A stretch of DNA of 64,000 bases, from NCBI RefSeq assembly GCF_005491205.1, contig NZ_CP028037.1, positions 1 to 64,000 on the forward strand. The letters are read 5' to 3'. The first letter of the stretch is position 1, and every line of letters starts with the position of its first letter. The DNA comes from Nissabacter sp. SGAir0207. GTDB lineage: Bacteria > Pseudomonadota > Gammaproteobacteria > Enterobacterales > Enterobacteriaceae. Both the position numbers and the translations under genes were made by a program. The notes below the pieces were generated by a model that was not told the DNA's origin, ran no database searches, and saw only the letters and a program-made list of their open reading frames with translations. Below, piece by piece: positions 1 through 8,716 of this stretch.

Positions 1-561
1 ATGGCAAGGCTATTTATCGTGCATGGGTACACCGCAGGCCCGGAGAGCCACTGGTTTGGCTGGTTGAAACAGCAGGCGGAGGCGTTGGGGATGCAGGTCT
101 GCGTACCCGCGATGCCAGACACGCAGGCGCCGCAGGAGCAGGCCTGGCTAAGCGCGCTGGCAGAGTGCGTGGGACAGGTGGATGCGGATACCTGGTTTGT
201 CGGCCACAGTCTGGGGTGCGTGACGGTGCTGCGCTACCTCAACGACCAGCCTGCCGGGCAGGATGCGGCAGGGGTGCTGATGGTGTCCGGGTTCAGTGAG
301 CCGCTGGCGACGCTGCCAAAACTGGATGCCTTCACCGAACGCCCGCTGGATTGCGCCCGGCTCATTGCAAAGGTGCCGCACCGGGCGGTGGTGCTGTCGT
401 TGGATGATGAGATTGTCCCACCGGCGGCCTCGTTGCGTTTGAGCCAGCGGCTCGAGGCACCGCTCTATGGCCTGCCAGCGGGAGGGCACTTCCTCGATCG
501 TCAGGGCTTCCGTGAACTGCCGCTGCTGGCGACCCTGTTGCGTGAGTGGCAGGCCGCTTAG
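1..561 (+). CDS. RBBP9/YdeN-type serine hydrolase
   Basis: A 186-residue single-domain alpha/beta hydrolase of the RBBP9/YdeN family. The nucleophile elbow GHSLG places the catalytic Ser at about residue 70, the acidic residue lies in SLDDEIVPP near residue 134, and the His is in [10 protein letters not shown] near residue 163, so the triad looks complete. The N-terminal FIVHGY strand and oxyanion region are typical of the family. It is cytosolic, with no signal peptide; the natural substrate of this family is mostly unknown. The window begins exactly at the ATG, so the ribosome site and promoter cannot be seen. The 3' end overlaps the convergent dsdA gene by 4 bases. Confidence 0.8.
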   Translation: MARLFIVHGYTAGPESHWFGWLKQQAEALGMQVCVPAMPDTQAPQEQAWLSALAECVGQVDADTWFVGHSLGCVTVLRYLNDQPAGQDAAGVLMVSGFSEPLATLPKLDAFTERPLDCARLIAKVPHRAVVLSLDDEIVPPAASLRLSQRLEAPLYGLPAGGHFLDRQGFRELPLLATLLREWQAA

Positions 562-1883
562 GCCGGGCGCGCGCGCTGTGCCAGATACGCACGCATCTCG
601 GCCTCCGGCACCATGCCGCCACCGGTGGCCCAGACCAGATGGGTGGCATTCGCCATCTGGTCGGCCCCCAGTTGGTGCTGTTGCTGGTACTCTCCGGCGG
701 CGCAGATGCGCTGCGGGCCAGCCATCCCGGCCAGTGCGGAGGGTTCGAGCTGGATATTTTCGCTGTCGCTCAACAGCCGCAACAGGTCATACATCGTCTG
801 ATCACTGAGGGTGTAGCAGCCATCCGTCAGCCCTATCATCGCCCGGCCAACAAAGCCGGAGGCGCGGCCCACCGCCAGCCCATCGGCGGCGGTTTTGTTG
901 TCGATGCCAATCTCCTGCACCGAAAGGGCATCATGCAGGCCGGTGCTCATCCCCAGCAACATGCAGGGCGAGTGGGTCGGTTCGGCAAAGAAGCAGTGCA
1001 CATGGTCGCCAAACGCCAGCTTCAACCCGAAGGCCACGCCCCCCGGCCCGCCGCCCACGCCGCACGGCAGGTAAACAAACAGCGGGTGGTCGGCATCCAC
1101 GCGCACCCCCAGCCCTGCAAACTGCTGGCGCAGGCGTAGCCCCGCCACCGCATAGCCGAGGAACAGCGTGCGCGAGTTTTCATCATCAATAAAGAAGCAG
1201 CGCGGATCGCCCTCCGCCGCCTGACGGCCATGCGCCACGGCCACGCCATAATCCTGCGCGTACTCCTTCACCTCCACGCCGTGGGCGCGCAGTTTGTCCT
1301 TCTTCCACTGGCGGGCATCGGCGGACATATGCACCGTGACGTGGAAGCCCAGCCGCGCGCCCATGATGCCGATGGACAGCCCCAGATTGCCGGTGGAGCC
1401 GACCGCAATGCGGTACTGGCCGAAGAAATCCCGGAACGCTGGCGACAGCAGGCAGGCGTAGTCATCATTCAGGTTCAGCAAGCCCGCCTCAAGCGCCAGC
1501 TTTTCAGCATGAACCAGCACCTCGTAGAGGCCACCGCGCGCCTTGATGGAGCCGGAGACCGGCAGGTGGCTATCCTTCTTCAGCCAGAGCGCGCCGCCAA
1601 GCGGTGCCTGACGGCTGAGCGCCCGCTGCATCGTTGGGATCGGCACCACCGGCGACTCAATGATGCCACCGGCCGGGGCAGTCTCCGGGAAGGCCAGCGC
1701 CAGACAGGGGGCAAAGCGTTGTAGGCGCGCTGCCGCCTCCTCCACCTCGTGGCGCGTCAGGCCGACGTGCGGCAACCCCTCCTTGGCGGGGAGCGTGTCG
1801 GGATTAAACCAATTAACCTCATTTAAAAGGATCAGTTCCCTGACCAGCGGTGTCTGTTTAATTAAGGCGTCAATGTCCGGCAT
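558..1883 (-). CDS. dsdA: D-serine ammonia-lyase (D-serine dehydratase)
   Basis: A 441-residue PLP enzyme that deaminates D-serine to pyruvate and ammonia, detoxifying D-serine or using it as a nutrient. The PLP lysine is in the SGSIKARGG motif at about residue 114, following the conserved [14 protein letters not shown] stretch. Length and sequence along the whole protein match enterobacterial DsdA (about 440 residues). There is no adjacent dsdX or dsdC in the E. coli arrangement. Instead a LysR gene lies 132 bases upstream on the same strand and a MFS/amidase/RidA/DadA-like operon is divergent from that. D-serine could therefore be one product handled by this neighbourhood (inference). Confidence 0.92.
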   Translation of the reverse strand: MPDIDALIKQTPLVRELILLNEVNWFNPDTLPAKEGLPHVGLTRHEVEEAAARLQRFAPCLALAFPETAPAGGIIESPVVPIPTMQRALSRQAPLGGALWLKKDSHLPVSGSIKARGGLYEVLVHAEKLALEAGLLNLNDDYACLLSPAFRDFFGQYRIAVGSTGNLGLSIGIMGARLGFHVTVHMSADARQWKKDKLRAHGVEVKEYAQDYGVAVAHGRQAAEGDPRCFFIDDENSRTLFLGYAVAGLRLRQQFAGLGVRVDADHPLFVYLPCGVGGGPGGVAFGLKLAFGDHVHCFFAEPTHSPCMLLGMSTGLHDALSVQEIGIDNKTAADGLAVGRASGFVGRAMIGLTDGCYTLSDQTMYDLLRLLSDSENIQLEPSALAGMAGPQRICAAGEYQQQHQLGADQMANATHLVWATGGGMVPEAEMRAYLAQRARPA

Positions 1884-2015
1884 AATAGTATTCCATGAGA
1901 AAAGTAAACGGCAGCATATTTCCAGCGGGCAGGAAGATCTCCGATATAACAGATTCTTTCCGACGGGGAAATAAAAAAGCGCGTGGCTGACTCCGCCATA
2001 AGTAAAAAGTATGGC

Positions 2016-2936
2016 TCACGCGCTATTTTCCTCTGCCTTGAGCGCCTCAATCAAAAATTGCATAAAAGTGGAAGCGGCGCGGGGCAGTGTCCGGCCCGCC
2101 AACGTATTCACCTCAATATTCAGGGTATCGAGATCGTAACCGGCCAGCGGCACGGAGACTAATTGGTGATCTGCCAGATAGTGGGAGACCATCAGCGGCG
2201 TGGAGATCACGATGCCGCCGCCAAGCTGGGCAAAGCGCAAGATGGCGGCCACGGAGGTGGCATTGATCACCGGCTCAATCGTCAGCCCCTGGCGGCTGCA
2301 ACAGGCGTCAAACAGGTTGCGCATCAGCACCGGGCGCGAGGGCATACCAACCGGGTAGCCAGAGAGCTGGGACAGCAGGATTTTTTGCTTCTTCGCCAGC
2401 GGGTGATCCGGCGGCATGATGGCAATCAGCGGCGCTTTCTGCCGGTACGCCACATGCATATTGTTCTCCGGGCTTTGGCTAAAGGTCAGCCCGATGTCGC
2501 TCTCCCCCTCGCTCAGCCGTCGGCTCACCTCGCGCGCATTGCCAATCTCCAGATGGAAACGGATGCCGGGGTAGAGGCGGCGAAAGGCGACAATCGTCTG
2601 CGGCAGCAGATCCACTACGAAGCCAGCGGTGCTGGCGATATGCACGTCGCCGCGCCGCAGCCCCTGCAACTCGGTGATCTCCTGGCTGACGCGCTCGGTC
2701 TCCAGCTGGTTGCGGAACGCCCAGGCGGCCAGCAACTCGCCAGCGGCGCTGGGGATCATGCCATGCTTGCGCCGCTCAAACAGCGTGACGTTCAGCTTGC
2801 CCTCCAGCCCGGCAATCTGTCGGCTGATGGCGGAACCCGCCACGTTGAGCCGCAGCGCCGCGTCGCTGATAGAGCCGCAACGCACCACCTCCAGAAAATA
2901 CCGTACCGCCGTATCCTGCAAATATCGCGCGCTCAC
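2016..2936 (-). CDS. LysR-family transcriptional regulator
   Basis: A 306-residue LysR-type regulator. The N-terminal winged helix-turn-helix covers roughly residues 10-70 (YFLEVVRCGSISDAALRLN, SAISRQIAGLEGKL, LFERRKHG). A periplasmic-binding-protein-like effector domain follows from about residue 95. The start chosen is GTG at 2936, preceded by a strong GGAGG ribosome site. It is divergent from the MFS-amidase-RidA-oxidoreductase operon across a 145-base gap, the classical layout for a LysR protein that controls its neighbour and itself. It is not DsdC by sequence, although dsdA lies just downstream. The effector is unknown. Confidence 0.85.
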   Translation of the reverse strand: MSARYLQDTAVRYFLEVVRCGSISDAALRLNVAGSAISRQIAGLEGKLNVTLFERRKHGMIPSAAGELLAAWAFRNQLETERVSQEITELQGLRRGDVHIASTAGFVVDLLPQTIVAFRRLYPGIRFHLEIGNAREVSRRLSEGESDIGLTFSQSPENNMHVAYRQKAPLIAIMPPDHPLAKKQKILLSQLSGYPVGMPSRPVLMRNLFDACCSRQGLTIEPVINATSVAAILRFAQLGGGIVISTPLMVSHYLADHQLVSVPLAGYDLDTLNIEVNTLAGRTLPRAASTFMQFLIEALKAEENSA

Positions 2937-2954
2937 TCAACCTCCAGGTTTGCC

Positions 2955-3035
2955 ATTTCGGCAAGGAAAAGGTGAAAAAGTTGAAATAGCAGTATCCCTT
3001 CTTGCTGGGTAGTATGCAATTGAACCCGCCGAAAT
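2955..3035. promoter_or_regulatory. Divergent LysR/MFS control region with inverted repeat
   Basis: The intergenic region carries an 8-base inverted repeat, ATTTCGGC at 2955-2962 and GCCGAAAT at 3028-3035, whose arms lie 65 bases apart. Paired distant sites are compatible with LysR-type control of divergent promoters, but the arms are short and could be chance. Confidence 0.3.
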
Positions 3036-3081
3036 AGCGCGTCGCCGCAGTCACCTTTTACTCTTATGATAAGGAAACGAT

Positions 3082-4293
3082 ATGGGCACATCTGCGTTTT
3101 ATAAACATTGGGTCGTCCTGTTGTTATATATCGCCTGGTGCATCGCGTTTATTGACCGGGTGGTATTAAGCCTAAGCGCCACACATATTGCCGCTGATTT
3201 GAATTTGTCCGCCGGTGAAATAGGCATGGTGCTCAGCATGTTCTATTTTGGTTTCTGGCTAATGCAATTACCGGGCGGCTGGCTGGCCGATCGCTTTGGC
3301 GCAAAAATCATTGTGCTGGTGGCGGTCGGCTTCTGGTCGCTGTTCACCCTGTTCACCGGGCTGGCATGGTCACTGGCCTCGCTGCTGGCGATTCGCCTGC
3401 TGTTCGGGCTGGGTGAGGGGGCATTTCCCTCCGCGGCAATCAAAAATGCCGCTGAAAACTACCCGGACAACAAAAAGCCCGCCATCACCTCGCTGCTGGT
3501 CTCCTCCAACTATGTCGGCAGCATGATTGCGCCGCTAATGATCGCGCCGCTGCTGCTGGCCTTCGACTGGCGGCACACCTTTATGATCATCGGCGTGCTG
3601 GGACTGGTCTTCATGCTGGTGTATGGCCTGACGGTGCGCAACAGCCAGGCCGCGGGCGGCGTGCGCCAGCGCATCAGTAAGCAGGATCTGCGTGAGGTGA
3701 TCCGCCATCCGGTGCTGTGGAAGCTGGCGGTGGCGTGGTTTGGCATCAGCCTGATCAACAAGGGCCTCGACTCCTGGATGCCAATCTACCTGATGACCGA
3801 GCGCCACCTGGACATCAAAACCGTCGGCATTTTGCTGCCGATCCCCTATGTGATGGCGGCGGTCGCCACCGCCATCGGCGGCTGGCTGATGGTCAACTAC
3901 TTCGACGGGCGCGAGAAGCGGCTGCTGTTCGGCAGCTCCCTGTTGACCGCCATCTCCCTGATCTTTATGTACACCGCCGACAGCCTGACCTCGGTGATTG
4001 TGGCGCAGGCCTTCACCTACTTCTTCAAATCCTTTGTCTTCGCCGTGGCCGTGGCGCTGCCGACCAAGCTGCTGCATGGCCGCATGGTGGGCTGTGGGAT
4101 TGGGCTGATCAACACCGGCGGCCAGGCGGCGGGCTTTGTCGCACCGCTGGTGATTGGCCTCATGGTGCAGTACATCAGCTTCCCCTCCGCTTTCCTGTTC
4201 CTGATGGCGGCGGCGAGTTGCTCGGCACTGGTGAGCCTGACCATCCATACCAAACAGCCTGCGCTGGAACTGAAAACCGATTACGTCAAGTAA
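3082..4293 (+). CDS. MFS transporter, anion:cation symporter-like
   Basis: A 403-residue, 12-segment major facilitator protein of the inner membrane. It has the family loop motif GGWLADRFGAK after TM2 and RLLFGLGEGAFPSAAIKNAAENY, which is characteristic of the ACS/phthalate-glucarate permease group importing organic anions and related solutes. The start ATG is preceded by AAGGA. It is the first gene of a four-gene operon (amidase 9 bases downstream, then RidA-like and a FAD dehydrogenase). The likely role is uptake of the compound the amidase and oxidoreductase degrade. The exact substrate cannot be read from sequence. Confidence 0.85.
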   Translation: MGTSAFYKHWVVLLLYIAWCIAFIDRVVLSLSATHIAADLNLSAGEIGMVLSMFYFGFWLMQLPGGWLADRFGAKIIVLVAVGFWSLFTLFTGLAWSLASLLAIRLLFGLGEGAFPSAAIKNAAENYPDNKKPAITSLLVSSNYVGSMIAPLMIAPLLLAFDWRHTFMIIGVLGLVFMLVYGLTVRNSQAAGGVRQRISKQDLREVIRHPVLWKLAVAWFGISLINKGLDSWMPIYLMTERHLDIKTVGILLPIPYVMAAVATAIGGWLMVNYFDGREKRLLFGSSLLTAISLIFMYTADSLTSVIVAQAFTYFFKSFVFAVAVALPTKLLHGRMVGCGIGLINTGGQAAGFVAPLVIGLMVQYISFPSAFLFLMAAASCSALVSLTIHTKQPALELKTDYVK

Positions 4294-4302
4294 GGAGACC
4301 CC

Positions 4303-5802
4303 ATGACTGAACTGTGTGATTTGAGCGCGACGGAAGCGCGCCGGCTGATTGGCCGCAAGGCCATCTCCCCCCGCGAACTGACCGAAAGCTGCATCCGCCG
4401 TATTGAACAGGTGAACCCGGCGGTCAACGCGATGGTGGCCTGTGACTTCGACACCGCCCGGCAGGTGGCACGCGAGCAAGAGAAGGCCGTCAGCCGTGGC
4501 GAGGCGCTTGGGCCGCTGCATGGCCTGCCGCTTGGCGTGAAGGACATGATTGACGCTGCCGGTTTGCCCACCACCTTTGGCAGCCTGTCAAAGCGGGATA
4601 ACGTCCCGCAGCAGGATGAGCGGCTGGTGGCGGTGCTTCGCGCCGCGGGGGCCAATGTGCTTGGCAAGACCAACGTGCCAGAGTGGGGCGCGGGCGGCAA
4701 TTCGCGCAACGCGGTCTACGGCACCACCGGCAACCCGTTTGACAACACCCGCTCCGCCGCTGGCTCTTCAGGCGGATCGGCCGCCGCGCTGGCCTGTGGC
4801 ATGGTGCCGCTGGCAACCGGCTCAGATACCGGCGGCTCGCTGCGCAACCCGGCGGCCTTCAATGGTGTGGTGGGTTTCCGCCCGACCGCTGGCCTGATCC
4901 CGGCGGAGAAGCGCGGCTGCGCCTGGCTGCAAATCTCCACCCTCGGGCCGATGGCGCGCAGCGTGGAGGACGCGGCGCTGATGTTCAGCGTGATGATGGG
5001 CGAGGACGCGCGCGATCCGCTCTCCCACGTGGTGCCGGGGCGGCAGATGCGCCAGCCAGAGGAGTTCTTCCCGCTGGGGCCGTGCGATCTGGCCGGGTTG
5101 CGCATCGCCGCCACCCCGGACTTTGGCTTCGCGCCGACCGAGCTGGGCGTGGCGGAGACCTTCCAGCAGCAGCTGGGCCGCTTCCGCCACCTGTTTGGCG
5201 CGGTGGAGCAGGCGACCCCAGACTGCCGGGGCGCGAATGAGTCCTTTGAGGCGCTGCGCTCACTGATGTTCCTGACCGGCACCCGCGAGCTGTACCAGCA
5301 ACAGCCGGGGCAGGTGGGCGAGAACGTGCGGCTGAACGTGGAGGAGGGGCTGCGCTACTCGGCGACTGACATCGCGCGCGGGCTGGATCTCCAGACCCAG
5401 ATCCATCGCCGCTGGGCCGCCTTCTTCCAGGAGTATGACTTTATCCTTTCGCCCTCGGTCACCATCTCGCCCCGCCCGTGGACGGAGCTGTACCCGAAAG
5501 AGATCAACGGGCAGGCGACGCGCACCTACTACCACTGGCTGGCGCTGGCCTACGTCACCTCGCTGGCGGGCGTGCCCTCGGTCTCCCTGCCGGTGGGGCT
5601 GGACAGCCAGGGGTTGCCGTTCGGCCTGCAAATCATTGGCCGCCGTGGCAGTGACGCCCAGTTGCTGCGCATGGCCCACGCGCTCGAGCAGGCACTGGCT
5701 GGCAACCCACTGACCGCGCGCCCGACGCCAAACCTTCTACAGTTGCAAAAGGCACGGCCCATCGCCACGATGGATAACTTCTACCTTCCCGTTGGACAGT
5801 AA
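4303..5802 (+). CDS. Amidase-signature family amidase
   Basis: A 499-residue cytosolic amidase of the amidase-signature family. The Ser-cisSer-Lys triad is evident: Lys in LPLGVKDMID near residue 83, the Gly/Ser loop AGSSGGSAAALA near residues 148-159, and TGSDTGGSLRNPAAF containing the nucleophilic serine near residue 177. Such enzymes hydrolyse a carboxamide to acid and ammonia. In context, between a transporter and a RidA/amino acid dehydrogenase pair, an amino acid amide or N-acylated amino acid is a reasonable substrate class (inference). The ribosome site AAGGAG is well placed. Confidence 0.87.
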   Translation: MTELCDLSATEARRLIGRKAISPRELTESCIRRIEQVNPAVNAMVACDFDTARQVAREQEKAVSRGEALGPLHGLPLGVKDMIDAAGLPTTFGSLSKRDNVPQQDERLVAVLRAAGANVLGKTNVPEWGAGGNSRNAVYGTTGNPFDNTRSAAGSSGGSAAALACGMVPLATGSDTGGSLRNPAAFNGVVGFRPTAGLIPAEKRGCAWLQISTLGPMARSVEDAALMFSVMMGEDARDPLSHVVPGRQMRQPEEFFPLGPCDLAGLRIAATPDFGFAPTELGVAETFQQQLGRFRHLFGAVEQATPDCRGANESFEALRSLMFLTGTRELYQQQPGQVGENVRLNVEEGLRYSATDIARGLDLQTQIHRRWAAFFQEYDFILSPSVTISPRPWTELYPKEINGQATRTYYHWLALAYVTSLAGVPSVSLPVGLDSQGLPFGLQIIGRRGSDAQLLRMAHALEQALAGNPLTARPTPNLLQLQKARPIATMDNFYLPVGQ

Positions 5803-5812
5803 GGATCGCAGC

Positions 5813-6151
5813 ATGACACTACCGTTTTCAAAGACGCGCCAGATTGGCGATCAGTTGTGGCTCTCCGGTGAGCTGGGCATGGAGGAGGATGGCAGCTTTG
5901 CGCCGGAGATTGCCCGCCAGACCGACCGGATGATGGAGAAGATCAGCGCCACGCTGGAGGGGGCGGGCTACGGGCTAAGCGATGTCTTCGCCTGTACCGT
6001 CTATCTGACGGACAGCGCCGATTTCGCCGCCTTCAACCAAGCCTATGCCCGCTGGTTCAGCGCGCCGCTGCCGGTGCGCGCCACGGTACAGGCCGGGCTG
6101 ATGCTGCCCGGTGCGAAGGTAGAGATCAGCGTGGTGGCGGCCAAAGGGTAA
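5813..6151 (+). CDS. RidA family (YjgF/YER057c/UK114) enamine/imine deaminase
   Basis: A 112-residue RidA-family protein. These trimeric enzymes hydrolyse reactive enamine/imine intermediates to 2-oxo acids. Family marks seen are LSGELGMEEDG, the FACTVYLTDSADFAAFNQAYARWF core, and a C-terminal PVRATVQAGLMLPGAKVEISVVA containing the conserved Arg. The start is ATG 5813, which has AAGGA upstream; an upstream in-frame TTG at 5792 would overlap the amidase and is less likely. It lies immediately before a FAD amino acid dehydrogenase, whose imino acid product would be its natural substrate. Confidence 0.88.
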   Translation: MTLPFSKTRQIGDQLWLSGELGMEEDGSFAPEIARQTDRMMEKISATLEGAGYGLSDVFACTVYLTDSADFAAFNQAYARWFSAPLPVRATVQAGLMLPGAKVEISVVAAKG

Positions 6152-6160
6152 GGAGGGCGT

Positions 6161-7405
6161 ATGGAGGCAGATGTTCTGGTACTGGGCGCGGGCATGGTGG
6201 GCATCAGTTGTGCGCTCCACCTTCAGGCACGCGGTCGGCAGGTGGTGGTGCTCGACCGGCGCGGGCCGGGCGAGGAGACCTCATTCGGCAACGCGGGCAT
6301 TGTGCAGCGCGAGGCGATCAAGCCCTACCGCTTCCCGCGTGCGGCCAGCCGAATCCTCTCGGTGCTTGGCAACCGGCGCAGCGACGTGCGCTACCATGCG
6401 CGCGCCCTGTTGCCGCTGGCCGCGCCGCTGTGGCGCTACTATCACCACTCCGCCACCCCGCGCTGGCAGCGCATCAGCCGCGACTACGCCTCCCTGATCG
6501 CCATGAGCGTGGACACCCACCAGCAGCTGATGGATGAGGCGCAGGCGCACGCCCTGCTCGGGCCGCGCGGCTGGCTGATGCTGCTACGCAGCGAGGCCGG
6601 GCGTGATGAGGCCTTCGCCGAGGCCGATCTGGCGCAGGAGTGGGGCGTGCAGCACCGCAAGCTGGACACCGCGGCACTGGCGGCGCTGGAGCCAGCGTTG
6701 CAGGAGAAGATGGCGGGCGCGGTCTGGTGGCAGGATCCGCTCACCGTCCGTGACCCCGGCGCGCTGGTGCAAGCCTACGCCGCGCTCTTTACCCAGCGGG
6801 GCGGCACGCTCACGCTGGGCGATGCCACCACCCTGACGCGCAACAATGGGCGCTGGCAGGTGGTGGACTCGCAACAGCGCGTGATCCGCGCGCGTGAGGT
6901 GGTGGTGGCGCTCGGCCCCTGGAGCACCCAACTTACCCAAGGCTACGGCTACCGGCCACCGCTGTTTGTGAAGCGCGGCTACCACCAGCACTATCGGCCG
7001 CTGGACGGGAAAACGCTGAACCACTGGATCATGGATGAGGAGCGCGGCTATCTGGTCGCCCCGATGGCACGCGGGCTGCGCATCACCACCGGCGCGGAGC
7101 TGGCCGGGCTGGATGCGCCCGCCACGCCGCGCCAGTTGCAGATGGTGGAGCGCTTTGCCCGCGATCTGGTGCCGATGGGCGAGGCGGTGCAGGAGACGGC
7201 CTGGAAGGGCGCGCGCCCCTGTATGCCGGACATGAAACCGGTGATCGGTGCCGCGCCCGGCGTGGAGGGGATGTGGTGCGCCTTCGGCCACGGCCATCAG
7301 GGTTTTACCCTCGGCCCGGCCACTGGCCTGCTGCTCGCCCAACTGATGACCGGCGAAAAGCCCGCCACCGACACCTCGCCCTTCCGCGCGGATCGGGCCT
7401 TCTAG
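6161..7405 (+). CDS. FAD-dependent D-amino acid dehydrogenase-like oxidoreductase
   Basis: A 414-residue DAO/DadA-superfamily flavoprotein. The N-terminal Rossmann motif VLVLGAGMVGISCALHLQARGRQVVVLDR binds FAD. The GEETSFGNAGIVQ segment matches DadA-type enzymes (TSFaNAG), and the C-terminal GHGHQGFTLGPATG closes the FAD site. Predicted reaction: oxidative deamination of a D-amino acid or secondary amine to an imino acid. It is the last gene of the MFS-amidase-RidA operon, with AAGGAGG ahead of its ATG. Its 3' end overlaps the convergent hypothetical gene by 4 bases. Confidence 0.85.
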   Translation: MEADVLVLGAGMVGISCALHLQARGRQVVVLDRRGPGEETSFGNAGIVQREAIKPYRFPRAASRILSVLGNRRSDVRYHARALLPLAAPLWRYYHHSATPRWQRISRDYASLIAMSVDTHQQLMDEAQAHALLGPRGWLMLLRSEAGRDEAFAEADLAQEWGVQHRKLDTAALAALEPALQEKMAGAVWWQDPLTVRDPGALVQAYAALFTQRGGTLTLGDATTLTRNNGRWQVVDSQQRVIRAREVVVALGPWSTQLTQGYGYRPPLFVKRGYHQHYRPLDGKTLNHWIMDEERGYLVAPMARGLRITTGAELAGLDAPATPRQLQMVERFARDLVPMGEAVQETAWKGARPCMPDMKPVIGAAPGVEGMWCAFGHGHQGFTLGPATGLLLAQLMTGEKPATDTSPFRADRAF

Positions 7406-7791
7406 CGGCCCGGCTCCTCCAGTATCGACTGCTCATACTGGCCCCTATTGCAGTCCAGCATCACCATATAGTGACCGGTGCTGGCGCTGCCGGTCACCGT
7501 CAAGTCGCCTGACCAGAGGTGTTGGCTGGCATCGAAGTGCGGGGTAAGGGTAAAGGCCAGCCGATCCCAGCCGAGGGCATCCTGATCATCCCCGGCGGCA
7601 GAGCGCAACCAAGCGCGGATCAGCCGCCCTTTCACCTCCTCCACCGGGTAGTGCTGGCACGCCCGCTGGTAGGCCGCATCCGCTGGGGCCACCCGCGAGT
7701 AGAGCAACAAACCGGCCGCCACGGCCACCGCCAACACGCCGCCCAGCAACAACGCCAGCAGGTAGGGGAACAGCTTGCTAAATTTACGCAT
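7402..7791 (-). CDS. Hypothetical single-pass membrane protein
   Basis: A 129-residue protein of no family I recognise. It has an N-terminal uncleaved-looking signal anchor (about residues 8-32, LFPYLLALLLGGVLAVAVAAGLLLY), followed by a soluble, probably periplasmic domain containing two Cys (CQHYP and MLDCNRGQY) that could form a disulfide. It is divergent from the two-component system downstream and convergent with the FAD dehydrogenase. A GGGGAGG ribosome site precedes the ATG. Confidence 0.65.
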   Translation of the reverse strand: MRKFSKLFPYLLALLLGGVLAVAVAAGLLLYSRVAPADAAYQRACQHYPVEEVKGRLIRAWLRSAAGDDQDALGWDRLAFTLTPHFDASQHLWSGDLTVTGSASTGHYMVMLDCNRGQYEQSILEEPGR

Positions 7792-7891
7792 GGGGGCGGT
7801 ACGCCTCCCCGGCGTCTGATGGTTGATACATCCCTGATCTCTCCCTCTCCTGAATGCCCATGCACTTCATGGGCTTAGCCTCATTAATAGC

Positions 7892-7910
7892 AAAGATGAA
7901 ATTCATTCTC
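7892..7910 (+). promoter_or_regulatory. Fur-box-like site upstream of the two-component system
   Basis: A 19-base sequence (AAAGATGAAATTCATTCTC) matches 13 of 19 positions of the canonical Fur box GATAATGATAATCATTATC, including the TGA and ATTCATT core. It sits about 70 bases before the response regulator start, in an AT-rich stretch. This fits iron control of the regulator pair that borders a TonB-dependent receptor. It was found by eye and has not been scored against a matrix. Confidence 0.45.
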
Positions 7911-7981
7911 AAGTGAGATAGATTCTCTTTAAGAATGAAACCGGCCCGACCCCGCGCCATGCCTTAAAGGAAGCTGTACCC

Positions 7982-8716
7982 ATGACCGACAGGGCCACGC
8001 CTTATCGTATTCTGGTGGTGGATGACCACCGTAAAATCCGTGAACCGCTGGCAGTCTACCTGCGCCGCCATGACTTTGATGTGTTTACCGCCGAGAGCGC
8101 CGAGGCGATGTGGCTGATGCTGCGCCAGAAAGCTTTCGATCTGGTGGTGCTGGACGTGATGCTGCCGGATGGCGACGGCATGGTGCTCTGCCAGCAGATC
8201 CAGCGCCGCAGCAAAACGCCGGTGATCCTGCTGACGGCGCGTGATACCCCCTCTGACCGCATTATGGGGCTGGATCTGGGCGCGGATGACTATGTGGTCA
8301 AGCCCTTCGAGCCGCGTGAGCTGGTGGCGCGCATCCACAGCGTGCTGCGCCGTAGCCAGCCAGCCCCGCCGCCGCCCGCTGCGCCTGAGACGGCGCGTGG
8401 CTACGCCTTCTCCGATCTTTGTTACCAGCCTGCCAGCCGCACCCTGAGCCACGCCAGCGGCGAGCAGGTGCGCCTGAGCACTATGGAAGGGCGCTTGCTG
8501 TGCGCCTTTTTGCAGCACCCCCATGCGGTATTGAGCCGCGAACAGCTGATTGACCAGTGCGTCTCACCGGGCAATGAGGTATTTGACCGGGCGATTGACC
8601 GACAGGTGAGCCGGCTGCGTACCCGGCTGATGCAGATGCTGCCAGAACCGCCGCTGCTAATGACGGTCTGGGGCGAGGGCTACCGGCTGGCGGCCGACGT
8701 GCGGGAGCTGGCGTGA
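7982..8716 (+). CDS. OmpR-family response regulator
   Basis: A 244-residue two-component response regulator. The receiver domain (residues 9-124) has the acidic pair DD at 14-15, the phospho-acceptor Asp at about 58 (LVVLDVMLPDGDG), and Lys in the VVKPFEP motif. A winged-helix OmpR/PhoB DNA-binding domain occupies the C-terminal 100 residues. It is translationally coupled to the sensor kinase (GTGA overlap). Next to a convergent catecholate-type TonB receptor and below a Fur-like site, the pair resembles the Pseudomonas PfeR/PfeS and PirR/PirS systems that induce siderophore receptors. That parallel is inference. Confidence 0.88.
   Translation: MTDRATPYRILVVDDHRKIREPLAVYLRRHDFDVFTAESAEAMWLMLRQKAFDLVVLDVMLPDGDGMVLCQQIQRRSKTPVILLTARDTPSDRIMGLDLGADDYVVKPFEPRELVARIHSVLRRSQPAPPPPAAPETARGYAFSDLCYQPASRTLSHASGEQVRLSTMEGRLLCAFLQHPHAVLSREQLIDQCVSPGNEVFDRAIDRQVSRLRTRLMQMLPEPPLLMTVWGEGYRLAADVRELA

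Noticed and set aside
2016..2936. Calling the LysR gene dsdC because dsdA is adjacent
   Set aside because: Its sequence does not resemble E. coli DsdC and its divergent partner is the amidase operon rather than dsdX-dsdA.
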